64,000 bases of DNA from Kaistella sp. (GTDB taxonomy: Bacteria > Bacteroidota > Bacteroidia > Flavobacteriales > Weeksellaceae). The translations under genes were made by a program, and so were the position numbers. A model generated the notes under the pieces. It did no database searches. It saw only the letters and a program-made list of their open reading frames with translations, and was not told where the DNA came from. This document shows positions 1 through 8,282 of the stretch, one piece after another. Each line of letters opens with the position of its first letter. The first letter of the stretch is position 1. The stretch covers positions 1 through 64,000 of the forward strand of contig JAIBEW010000003.1 in assembly GCA_019459085.1 (NCBI GenBank), given 5' to 3'.

Positions 1-128
1 CCTTCGGCCCGCCCAAAAACCTCAGGGAAAAGGATTTTCCACTGCAATCGGGGCTATAACACGCTCCTGTTCTTCTCCCGACTTTCATCATTCACATAAA
101 ATTAATACGCCCTGAAATTTAAAACCCT

Positions 129-136
129 TAAATTTG
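129..136 (+). promoter_or_regulatory. Putative -7 promoter element for pafA
   Basis: TAAATTTG matches the Bacteroidota -7 consensus TAnnTTTG and lies 34 bp before the ATG at 171. No convincing -33 element is visible. No 11-bp-phased hexamers like those at 24476 and 51197 are seen here, which fits PafA enzymes being described as phosphate-insensitive. Confidence 0.45.
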
Positions 137-170
137 ACCCGTTTAATATTTCCTCAAAAAAACAAAGAAG

Positions 171-1817
171 ATGTTCAGAAAAATTCAGATCTTAGGATTG
201 GTGGCGCTTTCAGCATTATCCCTGAATGCCCAGAAAAATAAAAATACGCAACTCGAAAGGCCGAAACTGGTTGTCGGTCTCGTTGTAGATCAGATGCGTT
301 GGGATTATTTGTACCGGTATTATGAAAAATACGGAAACGACGGCTTCAAAAGACTTTTAAACAAAGGTTTTTCCCTGAATAATGTGCATATCAACTATGT
401 TCCGACGGTGACGGCGATTGGTCACGCTTCCATTTTTACAGGTTCGGTTCCTGCCATTCACGGAATCGCCGGAAACGACTGGACCGACAAAACCACCGGA
501 AAAAATGTGTACTGTACCACGGATGAAAGCGTTCAGCCGGTCGGAACCCCGAATAAAAAAGCAGGAAGCCATTCGCCGAAAAATCTGTGGTCAACCACGA
601 TTACCGATGAACTCCGTCTCGCCACAAATTTTCAGGCAAAAGTAGTAGGTGTTTCTTTGAAAGACAGGGCATCCATTCTTCCGGCAGGTCATAATCCGAA
701 TGGGGCTTACTGGTTCGATGATTCCACCGGATTTTTTGTAACAAGTTCTTACTATATGAAGGACCTTCCGCAGTGGATGAAAAACTTCAATGCGCAGAAT
801 TTACCGGAAAAACTCGTGGCAAACGGATGGAATACTTTGCTCCCGATCAGTGAATACACCGAAAGTTCCCCCGATAATTCAGTCTGGGAAGGACTTTTGG
901 GAAGTGCGACAACACCAACTTTTCCATACAGCAATCTGGCGAAAGATTATCAGACAAAAAAAGACAATATCAGATACACGCCGTTCGGGAACACTTTAAC
1001 TTTTAAAGCGGCTGAAGCTTCCATTGAAGGAGAAGATCTTGGAAAAGATCAGATCACGGATTTTCTCGCCGTAAACCTGGCATCAACGGATTATGCCGGT
1101 CATAAATTCGGCCCGAATTCCATTGAAGTGGAAGATGTGTATTTAAGACTCGACCGCGATTTGGCAGATTTTTTCAACTACCTCGATACAAAAATCGGGA
1201 AAGATCAATACACTGTTTTTCTTTCTGCAGATCATGGTGGTGCTCATGCTGAAGGATTTATGGAAGCCCATAAAATGACCACCGGTTTCTTCGGCGAAAA
1301 TGCAGAAAAAACGATGAACACGCTGCTCAATTCGAAATACAAATACGATAAGCTCGTGATGGCAATCGATAATTATCAGGTTTATCTGGATCAGAATTAC
1401 ATGAAAGCCAATAATCTCAATTCCACTGAAGTGGCAGATTATCTGGTGGATGAACTCAATAAGGACCAAACGGTTCTGTTTGCCGTAAATCTTAAAAAAA
1501 TAGGACAGGCGCCAATTCCGGAACCTTTGAAGACAAGAGTCATTAACGGCTACAACTGGCAGCGCAGCGGCGATATTCAGCTGATTTCACATGATTCCAT
1601 GCTTCCGCCTTATTCAAAAACCGGGACAACACACAGTGTTTGGAACTCTTACGACTCTCACATTCCGCTTATTTTTGTGGGTTGGGGAATTAAAAACGGA
1701 GAGAGCAACAAGGAATTCAATATGACGGATATTGCACCAACTTTGGCTGCGCTTTTAAGAATTCAGTTCCCGAGCGGAAATATCGGCAATCCGATTGTAG
1801 AAGTTTTGGGAAAATAA
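171..1817 (+). CDS. pafA: PafA-type alkaline phosphatase (phosphomonoesterase)
   Basis: Secreted or periplasmic metal-dependent alkaline phosphatase that releases phosphate from organic phosphomonoesters. The 548-aa protein starts with a signal peptide (residues 1-20, cleavage near LNA-Q). The nucleophile motif VPTVTAIGH gives Thr81 as catalytic residue. N102 (IAGND) and the KDR pair K164/R166 (VSLKDRAS) match the PafA phosphate-binding residues, which separates it from diesterases of the same superfamily. Metal ligands are visible in TDYAGH, SADHGG and the late GTTHS segment. Length fits the family (about 546 aa). It is a single gene followed by a bidirectional hairpin. Family work describes PafA as constitutive and not inhibited by phosphate; that is known of the family, not shown here. 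Confidence 0.93.
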   Translation: MFRKIQILGLVALSALSLNAQKNKNTQLERPKLVVGLVVDQMRWDYLYRYYEKYGNDGFKRLLNKGFSLNNVHINYVPTVTAIGHASIFTGSVPAIHGIAGNDWTDKTTGKNVYCTTDESVQPVGTPNKKAGSHSPKNLWSTTITDELRLATNFQAKVVGVSLKDRASILPAGHNPNGAYWFDDSTGFFVTSSYYMKDLPQWMKNFNAQNLPEKLVANGWNTLLPISEYTESSPDNSVWEGLLGSATTPTFPYSNLAKDYQTKKDNIRYTPFGNTLTFKAAEASIEGEDLGKDQITDFLAVNLASTDYAGHKFGPNSIEVEDVYLRLDRDLADFFNYLDTKIGKDQYTVFLSADHGGAHAEGFMEAHKMTTGFFGENAEKTMNTLLNSKYKYDKLVMAIDNYQVYLDQNYMKANNLNSTEVADYLVDELNKDQTVLFAVNLKKIGQAPIPEPLKTRVINGYNWQRSGDIQLISHDSMLPPYSKTGTTHSVWNSYDSHIPLIFVGWGIKNGESNKEFNMTDIAPTLAALLRIQFPSGNIGNPIVEVLGK

Positions 1818-1908
1818 ACTCCCTTGAAGATTTTAATCTGACAAGGTAATCTGAAGAAAACTGAAAGAACAACAGCTCTACTGGATGTTACAGCGTTTTA
1901 ATCGATAA

Positions 1909-1936
1909 AAAAATAACCGCTTCGGCGGTTATTTTT
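1909..1936. terminator. Bidirectional hairpin terminator between pafA and the barstar gene
   Basis: Perfect 10-bp stem AAATAACCGC / GCGGTTATTT around a TTCG loop (1911-1934), with A-runs on the left and T-runs on the right. It serves convergent pafA (+) and the barstar gene (-), and overlaps the last codons of the latter. Confidence 0.85.
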
Positions 1937-2246
1937 CTTTATTTTCTTCCTCAGTTTCTCCTTCTTCATCCTCATACTGCTCAAGAAAATACGCAAAAGT
2001 AAAATCTTCGGTTTCTTCTTCTGTATCTTCTAAAGTTACAAGCAAATCTTCAAACGTTTCGAGTTGATCCACGCCCATATTTACAAACTCCAGATGAAGC
2101 GGAAGTTCTGCAAATCCGGTGATGAAATCAGTCAGCGCATCCAGATTATCTCCGAAAAATTCCGGAAGCGTGATTTTTTCCTTCAGTTGGGCATAGAAAT
2201 CCTCATAATCGCCGAGGTCTGCAAAGTCGATATGTACTGTTTTCAT
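1929..2246 (-). CDS. Barstar family protein (ribonuclease inhibitor)
   Basis: Predicted cytoplasmic inhibitor of the barnase-like enzyme encoded just upstream on the same strand. The 105-aa protein carries the barstar core: an N-terminal beta strand (KTVHIDF), then FFGDNLDALTDFITG, equivalent to the ENLDALWD helix of Bacillus barstar that plugs the barnase active site. The C-terminal 30 residues are almost purely acidic (DTEEETED, EDEEGETEEE), longer and more acidic than classical barstar. The gene follows the ribonuclease gene after 104 bp of low-complexity DNA. The pairing is inferred from order and family. Confidence 0.88.
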   Translation of the reverse strand: MKTVHIDFADLGDYEDFYAQLKEKITLPEFFGDNLDALTDFITGFAELPLHLEFVNMGVDQLETFEDLLVTLEDTEEETEDFTFAYFLEQYEDEEGETEEENKEK

Positions 2247-2282
2247 ATTGTATTTTCTGTGTATTTATTCTAAAATCCTTTT

Positions 2283-2349
2283 TTCATCTAACATCTAACA
2301 TCTTGTGTCTGATGTCTAGCATCTAATCTCTGCAATCTCGCCTCTTCCA
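2283..2349. repeat. Low-complexity ATCTAACATCT-type intergenic repeat
   Basis: Degenerate reiteration of an about 10-bp word (CATCTAACATCTAACATCT, then drifting copies such as TGTCTGATGTCTAGCATCTA) fills the spacer between the barnase and barstar genes. A related tract lies at 37113-37203. No coding potential or stable hairpin is seen. Confidence 0.7.
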
Positions 2350-2350
2350 T

Positions 2351-2857
2351 CTACCGTTTTTCAAAACTTCTGTAATGATTTTTAGTCAGCCAAACGTCTC
2401 CTTTTTTGGTGAAGACAATTCGGTCGGCGTTTCGGTTTCCGCATTGGTAATTCACATCAGCTTCAAAATACTGTCCGCCTTTTGGCAGCCGTTTTTCTCT
2501 GTTGCTGAAAGTATCGCCACCAATGGCGCGACCCGGCAAAACATCGCATAAATTTCCTTTCGAGGCCACCCATCCGAGATTTCGTGCTTCGCCTTTTGTA
2601 ATGTAGTAATCTGGAAGTTTTTTATTGGTTTTCACATGTTTAATGACGGTATTTTCCGCGGTCAGTTCATCAATATTTCCCGAAAAAGTGGCTGTTTTTG
2701 CGGTGCTATCTTCTTTTTGAACCGCATTTGATTCTGTATTTATTGAATTTGATGCGGTGTTCTTTTCCTCTTTATTACTGATAAGATTCATGAGCAGGAA
2801 AGCCGAAAGCAATCCGATAACGAAAAACAGAAAGAGCTTGATTTTATCTTTGTTCAT
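2351..2857 (-). CDS. Membrane-anchored barnase-like ribonuclease (N1/T1 family)
   Basis: Guanyl-preferring endoribonuclease of the barnase type. Residues 8-26 form one hydrophobic segment, followed by a Ser/Asn/Thr-rich linker (27-60) and a C-terminal catalytic domain (about 64-168). All barnase catalytic positions are present: K80 (KKLPDYY), E132 (FEADVNY), R142 and R146 (NRNADRIVF) and H161 (NHYRSF), with the signature GWVASKGNLCDVLPG. Two cysteines absent from Bacillus barnase (C104, C139) could form a disulfide in an exported domain. The segment lacks an obvious cleavage site, so the enzyme may be tethered outside the inner membrane or secreted. The barstar gene downstream makes this a toxin-immunity or nuclease-inhibitor pair. 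Confidence 0.92.
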   Translation of the reverse strand: MNKDKIKLFLFFVIGLLSAFLLMNLISNKEEKNTASNSINTESNAVQKEDSTAKTATFSGNIDELTAENTVIKHVKTNKKLPDYYITKGEARNLGWVASKGNLCDVLPGRAIGGDTFSNREKRLPKGGQYFEADVNYQCGNRNADRIVFTKKGDVWLTKNHYRSFEKR

Positions 2858-2908
2858 GTGTAACTTTAAATTACTGAAGGTCTGTATGTCATCTATGCCT
2901 TTACACTA

Positions 2909-3700
2909 TTAGTTTCGCCATTCTTCCGGAATGTAACAAATCGGAATCGGCTGAATTTTATGTTGTGCGGCTTTATTCATTCTTTTAAAAATCTTAAAAA
3001 CTTCGAGATCTCTGCCGGAATAATCCGCTTCATTCTTCGTTCCCCATTCTTTCTGGATTTTTTCCAGTTCGGGATAAGTCGCACCAATTTGCTGCTCATC
3101 AGTTCTTTCCGTATCCCAAAGTCCGTCTGTCGGAATGGCATTCTGGATGGATTCTACCAGATTCAGCGCTTTGGAAAGTTCATAGACTTCCGTTTTATAG
3201 AGATCGGCAATCGGAGAGACGTCAACGCCGCCGTCGCCGTATTTGGTGTAAAAACCGATTCCGAAATCCTCCACTTTATTGCCGGTTCCGCAGACCAGAA
3301 GTCCGTTCAGCTGTCCGAAATAATACAGGGTAAGCATTCTCAGTCTCGCTCTCGTATTGGCAAAAGCCAGTTTTTCTGCAGGAAATTCCTCATCATTTAC
3401 ATTAAAAGAGCGGTACAGTTCCTCGAAAGCCGGAGTAAGGTTGAGTGAAATCGCTTCCACATTCGGAAATCTTGATTTCAAATCATCGATATGCTCCCAG
3501 GCGCGGTTTACCTGATCCTGTTTCTGGTGAATGGGCATTTCAATTAAAAGCGTTTTCAGACCCGTCATCGCACAAAGGGTTGAAACCACTCCTGAATCGA
3601 CGCCGCCGGAAACGCCCACCACATAACCTTTTACACCTGCTTTTTCGGCATAATTTTTCAGCCAGTCCGTAATTCTATCGATGATTTTATCTGTCTGCAT
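2909..3700 (-). CDS. nadE: NH3-dependent NAD+ synthetase
   Basis: Last step of NAD biosynthesis: ATP-dependent amidation of deamido-NAD+ using ammonia. At 263 aa it has the short ammonia-dependent form, with no N-terminal glutaminase domain. The ATP-pyrophosphatase P-loop is SGGVDSG (residues 31-37); GTGNKVED and KYGDGGVD further on are typical of the family. It is divergent from gldB; nadE beside gldB-gldC is a recurrent flavobacterial arrangement. Confidence 0.95.
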   Translation of the reverse strand: MQTDKIIDRITDWLKNYAEKAGVKGYVVGVSGGVDSGVVSTLCAMTGLKTLLIEMPIHQKQDQVNRAWEHIDDLKSRFPNVEAISLNLTPAFEELYRSFNVNDEEFPAEKLAFANTRARLRMLTLYYFGQLNGLLVCGTGNKVEDFGIGFYTKYGDGGVDVSPIADLYKTEVYELSKALNLVESIQNAIPTDGLWDTERTDEQQIGATYPELEKIQKEWGTKNEADYSGRDLEVFKIFKRMNKAAQHKIQPIPICYIPEEWRN

Positions 3701-3757
3701 ATCTTTTTTTTAGTGAAAGTTTAGGACGTTGGAATAAGTAATCCTTAAAATTTTCCT

Positions 3758-3765
3758 TATTTTTG
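3758..3765 (+). promoter_or_regulatory. Putative -7 element for gldB
   Basis: TATTTTTG matches TAnnTTTG exactly and lies 25 bp before the gldB ATG at 3791, a normal leader length for this phylum. No clear -33 partner was found at the usual spacing. Confidence 0.45.
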
Positions 3766-3790
3766 TGCCTTAAAATTTGATGTAAAAATA

Positions 3791-4771
3791 ATGAAGTTTT
3801 TTAGATATTTATTGTTTTCAGCGGCTTTCCTTTCCGGACTCATTTCCTGCAAAAAAAGTTCCGAAAATCTCTGGAAAGTCGAGATCGAAAACCCCGTGCA
3901 GAAAGTGGAAATCACCGATATTTCCAAAGAGTTTTATGACCAGGGTGTTCCTCTGGAAAGTTTCACCCAAAAATATCCGTGGTTTCAGGGAACCGTTTCT
4001 GATGAAGATTTTATCATCCGCCGGAACGATTCTGCCGAAGCTAAGATTTATCAGACTGCCATTTCAAAAATTGATCAGGCCAAACTGAATGCCGATTTGG
4101 CGCAGTTATTTTCCCACGTGCAGTATTACTTTCCTGAATTCAAGGCGCCGAAGGTTTTCCTTTATTCCTCCTCACTGCAGGGCGCAATGGATCCGATTTT
4201 TTTCAAAGAGAAGGAAAATATGCTCTTCATCGATGTTACCGGTTTTATGGGTGAAAACAACTCCTACTATAAAGGACTTGAGGTATATTACCAGAAATCC
4301 ATGAACCCGCAGAACATTGTACCGAAAGTCGCAGGAATTTTGGCTGAACACTGGGTACCTGCAAATAAGGATTCCCAGAAATTTATTGATCAGATCATTT
4401 ACAACGGTAAAATTATGACGCTGTTGGATGCATTCCTGCCGCAGTTGCCTGATCATCTTAAAATAAACTATTCCACGGAACAGTACGGGTGGGCGAAACA
4501 GAACGAAACCAACGTCTGGACTTATTTTGTGGAGAATAATTTAATTTTCAATGATGATCCGCGCTTGAGTTCAAGATTTATTTCGCCGGGTCCTTTTTCA
4601 AAATTTTATACCGATGTTGACCGCGAATCTTCGCCACAGATCGGAATTTATACCGGATGGCAGATCTGTAAAAAATTCTTTGCCGAAAATCCGGACACAA
4701 AACTGACCGATTTTCTGAAAATGAACAACCAGGAAATCTTCACCAAAAGCCATTACAAACCTAAAAATTAG
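3791..4771 (+). CDS. gldB: Gliding motility lipoprotein GldB
   Basis: Lipoprotein required for gliding in flavobacteria; molecular role unresolved. The 326-aa protein has a type II signal peptide with lipobox LISC (Cys20) followed by KK. The body lacks enzymatic motifs but matches GldB in length and in features such as the early EFYDQGVP segment and late YTGWQICKKF. gldC follows after 45 bp, the order known from Flavobacterium johnsoniae. GldB is widespread in Bacteroidota, including non-gliding species, so motility cannot be concluded from this pair. Confidence 0.9.
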   Translation: MKFFRYLLFSAAFLSGLISCKKSSENLWKVEIENPVQKVEITDISKEFYDQGVPLESFTQKYPWFQGTVSDEDFIIRRNDSAEAKIYQTAISKIDQAKLNADLAQLFSHVQYYFPEFKAPKVFLYSSSLQGAMDPIFFKEKENMLFIDVTGFMGENNSYYKGLEVYYQKSMNPQNIVPKVAGILAEHWVPANKDSQKFIDQIIYNGKIMTLLDAFLPQLPDHLKINYSTEQYGWAKQNETNVWTYFVENNLIFNDDPRLSSRFISPGPFSKFYTDVDRESSPQIGIYTGWQICKKFFAENPDTKLTDFLKMNNQEIFTKSHYKPKN

Positions 4772-4816
4772 TTTTAAAGAGTTAATTGAATTCAACTCAT
4801 TATCCAATTGTTTTTT

Positions 4817-5143
4817 ATGAGAAAAACCCAAATTACCATCGATATCGAACTGGACGAAAACCATGTTCCTGAAAAAATGACCTGGAATGCCGAAGACGGC
4901 GGAATTGAAGCTCAGGAAACCAAAGCTACCATGATTTCCGTTTGGGATGACAAAACGATGGAAGCACTCCGCATTGACCTTTGGACCAAGGAAATGCCGG
5001 TAGATCAGATGAAAATGTTTCTTCATCAGATTTTGATTTCTTTGGCAAATACTTACCAGCGCGCTACGGGCGAAGAAGACGTCGCCCAATGGATGGAAGA
5101 GGTTGCGGAAGAATTTGCCCAGAAATCAGCGATAAAAATGTGA
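4817..5143 (+). CDS. gldC: Gliding motility protein GldC
   Basis: Small soluble partner of GldB that improves gliding in F. johnsoniae; mechanism unknown. 108 aa from ATG 4817; a TTG nine bases upstream is open in frame but adds only Leu-Phe-Phe and is the weaker start. Recognised by RKTQITIDIELDENHVPEKM, WNAEDGG and EEVAEEFAQKSA. Acidic and without signal peptide, so cytoplasmic. Likely co-transcribed with gldB. Confidence 0.92.
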   Translation: MRKTQITIDIELDENHVPEKMTWNAEDGGIEAQETKATMISVWDDKTMEALRIDLWTKEMPVDQMKMFLHQILISLANTYQRATGEEDVAQWMEEVAEEFAQKSAIKM

Positions 5144-5191
5144 GAATTTGATAATGAGATAATTTGAAAATAGGGAAACAATCAAGTGAAA

Positions 5192-5537
5192 ATGAAAGAA
5201 AATATTATCTTGTCCAAAACGTTTGATTTTGCCTTAAAAATTATCGAATACTGTGAGGAACTACAGAAGCAGAAAAAATTTGTAATTTCGAATCAGCTTC
5301 TGAAAGCAGGAACTTCCATCGGTGCAAACATACGCGAAGCACAAAATTCTGAAAGTAAAAATGATTTCTTCATAAATTCAAAATTTCAGCAAAAGAAATA
5401 GAAGAAACTACTTACTGCTGATGCTTTGTAAATTTTCAGCAGATTATCACAATTGCGATCACTTAATTGATGATCTAAAAGAAATAGAAAATATTGTAAA
5501 TAAAATAATTATTACTTCTAAGAGCAGCACTCGATAG
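5192..5537 (+). pseudogene. Frameshifted four-helix-bundle protein (23S rRNA intervening-sequence type)
   Basis: The first 58 codons encode a recognisable four-helix-bundle protein (SKTFDFALKIIEYCEELQ, KAGTSIGANIREAQ). Near 5366 one base is missing: the next frame continues as HKFKISAKEIEETTY. Near 5417 a second base is missing, after which LMLCKFSADYHNCDHLIDD runs to TAG at 5535. Adding two bases gives an intact gene of about 115 codons, the usual family length. Named after ORFs in 23S rRNA intervening sequences, but common as a single gene. Either a decayed gene or sequencing error. The 50 bp on each side are low-complexity. Confidence 0.82.
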
Positions 5538-5580
5538 TAATTATCTAATTTTCACATTAACAAATTATCTTATTAGAATT

Positions 5581-6720
5581 ATGAATTTCAATACCAAAGT
5601 AATACACGGTGGTCAGCACCACGAATCGGCGACAGGATCTGTAAATGTTCCTGTATTTTTAACATCAACTTTTGCCCAGAAATCGCCCGGAGTGCATTCC
5701 GGATACGAATATTCCAGAGCTGCAAATCCTACGAGACAGGCTTTGGAAGACTCTTTGGCAAGCATAGAAAACGGCGCTAGAGGTTTAGCTTTCGGTTCCG
5801 GCTTAGCTGCGATCGACTGTGTTCTGAAACTGTTGAATCCTGGCGATGAAGTGATCGCCGTTGATGATTTATACGGTGGAACCTACAGAATGTTCACGCG
5901 TTTATTCGAAAAATATCAAATCAAATTTACCTTCGTGAATTTTGATGATGTTTCAAAGATTTCAGATTTAATCAACGAAAAAACAAAACTGATCTGGCTC
6001 GAAACGCCTACAAATCCTTTGATGAAGTTGGTCGATATAAAGGCGGTTACCGATTTGGTGAAAGGAAAAGATATTCTGGTTGCGGTTGACAATACTTTTG
6101 CAACGCCTTACATTCAGCTTCCTTTGGATTTGGGTGCGGATATTGTGATGCACTCCGCAACAAAATATCTGGGCGGTCATTCCGATGTGATTGCAGGAGC
6201 TTTGATTGCAAAAACAGCCGAACTCGGCGAAAAACTACATTTCATTCAGTTTGCAAGCGGCGGGATTTTAGGTCCTCACGATTCTTATCTGGTTTTGAGA
6301 GGGATTAAAACTTTGGCTTTAAGAATGCAGAGACATTCCTACAACGGTCTGGAAGTCGCAAAATATCTTGAAAATCATTCCGCGGTAGAGAAAGTGATTT
6401 ATCCGGGACTGGAATCCCATCCACAATATGTACTCGCTCAGCGTCAGATGAAAGAGCCCGGCGGAATGGTTTCATTTACCTTCAAATCCGGAAAAAAAGA
6501 AGATGCGATCAGATTTCTGGAAAAACTGAAAGTGTTCACGCTTGCTGAATCTTTGGGCGGAGTGGAATCTCTGGCCAATCATCCGGCTTTGATGACTCAC
6601 GCCTCTATTCCTGAAGACAAACGTGCAGAATTGGGCATTACCGATGATTTGGTTCGTTTAAGTGTTGGAATCGAAGATAAAGATGATCTTATTGCCGATC
6701 TGGAGAAAGCTTTTTCTTAA
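5581..6720 (+). CDS. Trans-sulfuration PLP enzyme (cystathionine gamma-synthase/lyase family)
   Basis: Cys/Met-metabolism PLP-dependent enzyme, 379 aa, fold type I. The PLP lysine is K195 in HSATKYLGGHSD; D170 (AVDNTFATP) would contact the pyridine nitrogen; the Y-x-R motif YEYSRAANPTR supplies phosphate contacts from the neighbouring subunit. The family covers cystathionine gamma-synthase, gamma-lyase, beta-lyase and methionine gamma-lyase. GGVESLANHPALMTH near the C terminus fits synthase or gamma-lyase best, but the exact reaction cannot be fixed by eye. Cytoplasmic homotetramer expected. The following GNAT frame begins immediately after its stop codon. Confidence 0.9.
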   Translation: MNFNTKVIHGGQHHESATGSVNVPVFLTSTFAQKSPGVHSGYEYSRAANPTRQALEDSLASIENGARGLAFGSGLAAIDCVLKLLNPGDEVIAVDDLYGGTYRMFTRLFEKYQIKFTFVNFDDVSKISDLINEKTKLIWLETPTNPLMKLVDIKAVTDLVKGKDILVAVDNTFATPYIQLPLDLGADIVMHSATKYLGGHSDVIAGALIAKTAELGEKLHFIQFASGGILGPHDSYLVLRGIKTLALRMQRHSYNGLEVAKYLENHSAVEKVIYPGLESHPQYVLAQRQMKEPGGMVSFTFKSGKKEDAIRFLEKLKVFTLAESLGGVESLANHPALMTHASIPEDKRAELGITDDLVRLSVGIEDKDDLIADLEKAFS

Positions 6721-7166
6721 ATGATCCGCAAAGCAAAAAATGAAGATTTAAGTCAACTTTCTGAACTCTTTGATCAATACAGAATTTTTTACATAAATCT
6801 TCTGACGTTCCCGCAGCTAAAAATTTTCTTCGAGAAAGAATTAAAAATAATGACTCCGAAATTTTCGTAGCTGAATGTGAGGATCAATTGGTCGGTTTTG
6901 TACAACTGTTTCCCATTTTTTCTTCTACAAGAATGAAACGTTACTGGTTGCTGAACGATTTGTTTGTCAATCAAAATTACCGTGGAAAGGGTTTTTCAAA
7001 AGAATTGCTTCAAGCAGCTAAATCCCTTTGCAAAACTTCGGATGCGTGTGGGATTTTGCTGGAAACAGGAAAAAGTAATGACGTCGGAAACAAGCTCTAT
7101 ACAGCCTGCGGTTTTGAACTGTACGAGTCCGTCAACTTTTATGAGTGGACCAATCCTGAAAAATAA
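6721..7166 (+). pseudogene. GNAT family N-acetyltransferase, single-base frameshift
   Basis: The reading frame starts at ATG 6721 directly after the upstream stop (MIRKAKNEDLSQLSELFDQY) and breaks near 6785-6795, in and after a run of six T. One base is missing; the next frame continues as KSSDVPAAKNFLRERIKN and runs through LNDLFVNQNYRGKGFSKELL (the acetyl-CoA pyrophosphate loop) to the stop at 7166. With one base restored the gene is 148 codons, normal for GNAT. A short in-frame start at 6888 would lack the N-terminal half of the fold. Inactivation or sequencing error; substrate unknown. Confidence 0.85.
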
Positions 7167-7189
7167 ACATAATCCATTTCTAATTTGCG

Positions 7190-7714
7190 ATGACCGATTT
7201 TCAAAAATACACACAGCGTTATCTGGATTTGATTTCATCTGAAAACTGGCTGGAAGAACTTCGCATTTCTGGCAGGAATACCGTCGGGGTTTACCAAAAT
7301 CTTTTAGAAGATCACGGAAATTTCGCTTACGCTGAAGGAAAATGGACATTGAAAGAACTTCTCCAACACCTGATTGACGCCGAAAGGATTTTCGCTTACC
7401 GTGCGCTTCGTTTCGCGCGAAAAGACAAAACAGAACTTGCGGGCTGGAACGAAGAGGAATACGCGAAAAGTTATTTTTCTTCCGAAAGAACTTTGAAAAG
7501 TTTGATTGATGAATTTGAAACCGTAAGAAAGTCATCCGTAATTTTCTTTGAAAATTTAAACTGTTCGCAGCTACAGGAAACCGGGATTGCTAACGGAAAT
7601 GAGATTTCTGTGGAAACGATCGGCAAACTGATTGTCGGACATAATATTCATCATCTGAATATTATCGCGGAAAGATATTTACCGAAATTGGAAGCCAATA
7701 GGGACGGGCTTTAG
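7190..7714 (+). CDS. DinB family protein
   Basis: Four-helix-bundle protein of the DinB/YfiT superfamily, 174 aa. These often bind a divalent metal through three histidines; candidates are the His in LLQHLIDAER and the pair in GHNIHHLNII. Some members are thiol transferases, but no substrate can be assigned. The last residues (ANRDGL) and the stop TAG at 7712 lie inside the first degenerate RAYT-associated repeat, so repeat invasion may have replaced the native 3' end. Confidence 0.88.
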   Translation: MTDFQKYTQRYLDLISSENWLEELRISGRNTVGVYQNLLEDHGNFAYAEGKWTLKELLQHLIDAERIFAYRALRFARKDKTELAGWNEEEYAKSYFSSERTLKSLIDEFETVRKSSVIFFENLNCSQLQETGIANGNEISVETIGKLIVGHNIHHLNIIAERYLPKLEANRDGL

Positions 7715-7822
7715 CCGTTTAATGATTATTGTTGCGGATAGATATTGATGAATTTTAATCAATAGGAACGGGCTTTAGCCCGTTCTAAAAAGAGCATTAC
7801 CATTGGCTTTAGCCGAAACTTA
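7703..7822. repeat. Left REP-like palindromes flanking the RAYT gene
   Basis: Three copies of a core GGCTTTAGCC palindrome. The first (7703-7720) is degenerate and supplies the DinB stop. The second (7766-7785) is the perfect GAACGGGCTTTAGCCCGTTC, a 9-bp stem with a TT loop, preceded by CAATAG (7760-7765). The third (about 7803-7822) is the short form GGCTTTAGCCGAAACTTAT. The second copy recurs inverted at 8312-8337 and the third in direct orientation at 8446-8465. Confidence 0.88.
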
Positions 7823-7847
7823 TTATATTTGATTTATATGCTGCACA

Positions 7848-8276
7848 ATGCCATCTATTAAAGTTTATATTCATTTGGTTTTCTCTACATTAAACCGAAA
7901 AAACTTTCTAAATACTCAGGATTTAAGGGTGAAAGTGTGGAAACATATCAAAGAAAATGCAACAGCAAAAGGTATTTTCGTTGATGTTGTAAATGGTTAT
8001 TCGGATCATTGTCATTGTTTAATTTCGTTGGGTTCCAACCAAAATATTGAAAAAGTTGTACAGCTAATAAAGGGTGAAAGTTCTTATTGGATTAACAAAA
8101 ATAATCTTACTGCAGAAAAATTCAGTTGGCAGGATGAATATTTTGCAGTTTCTGTTTCGGAATCCATGATTAAAAATGTCAGAAATTATATTATAAATCA
8201 GGAAATTCATCATCTTCAAAAAACCTTTACGGAGGAATACGATGTTTTTATGAAAAATTATAATTTCAATACATAA
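7848..8276 (+). CDS. REP-associated tyrosine transposase (RAYT, Y1/TnpA-IS200-like)
   Basis: Single-strand DNA transposase-like protein, 142 aa. The HUH motif is H54-C-H56 (YSDHCHCLISL), binding the metal ion; the nucleophilic tyrosine is Y114 in NYIINQEIHH, with the accompanying NQ typical of Y1 transposases. IS200 TnpA has about the same length, but here the gene is embedded in short palindromes in both orientations, as in RAYT systems that mobilise REP/REPIN sequences in trans. Start ATG 7848 follows 26 bp of non-repetitive DNA. The domestication and mobilisation role is known of the class and inferred here. Confidence 0.9.
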   Translation: MPSIKVYIHLVFSTLNRKNFLNTQDLRVKVWKHIKENATAKGIFVDVVNGYSDHCHCLISLGSNQNIEKVVQLIKGESSYWINKNNLTAEKFSWQDEYFAVSVSESMIKNVRNYIINQEIHHLQKTFTEEYDVFMKNYNFNT

Positions 8277-8282
8277 GTTTTT

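Noticed and set aside
1..125. Possible partial gene or structured repeat at the left edge
   Set aside because: A minus-strand reading gives a short stretch with a stop; words like GATTTTCCACTGCAATCGGGGC recall intergenic elements seen in flavobacteria from memory only, and too little is visible to call it.
1143..1469. 108-residue open frame on the minus strand inside pafA
   Set aside because: Antisense shadow of a strongly conserved enzyme; composition is that of a reverse complement and no family is recognised.
2960..3448. 162-residue open frame on the plus strand inside nadE
   Set aside because: Antisense of a conserved NAD synthetase; no ribosome-binding context or domain.
7848..8276. 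Ordinary IS200/IS605 insertion sequence
   Set aside because: No tnpB, and the palindromes occur in multiple orientations and variants on both sides rather than as one left and one right end.
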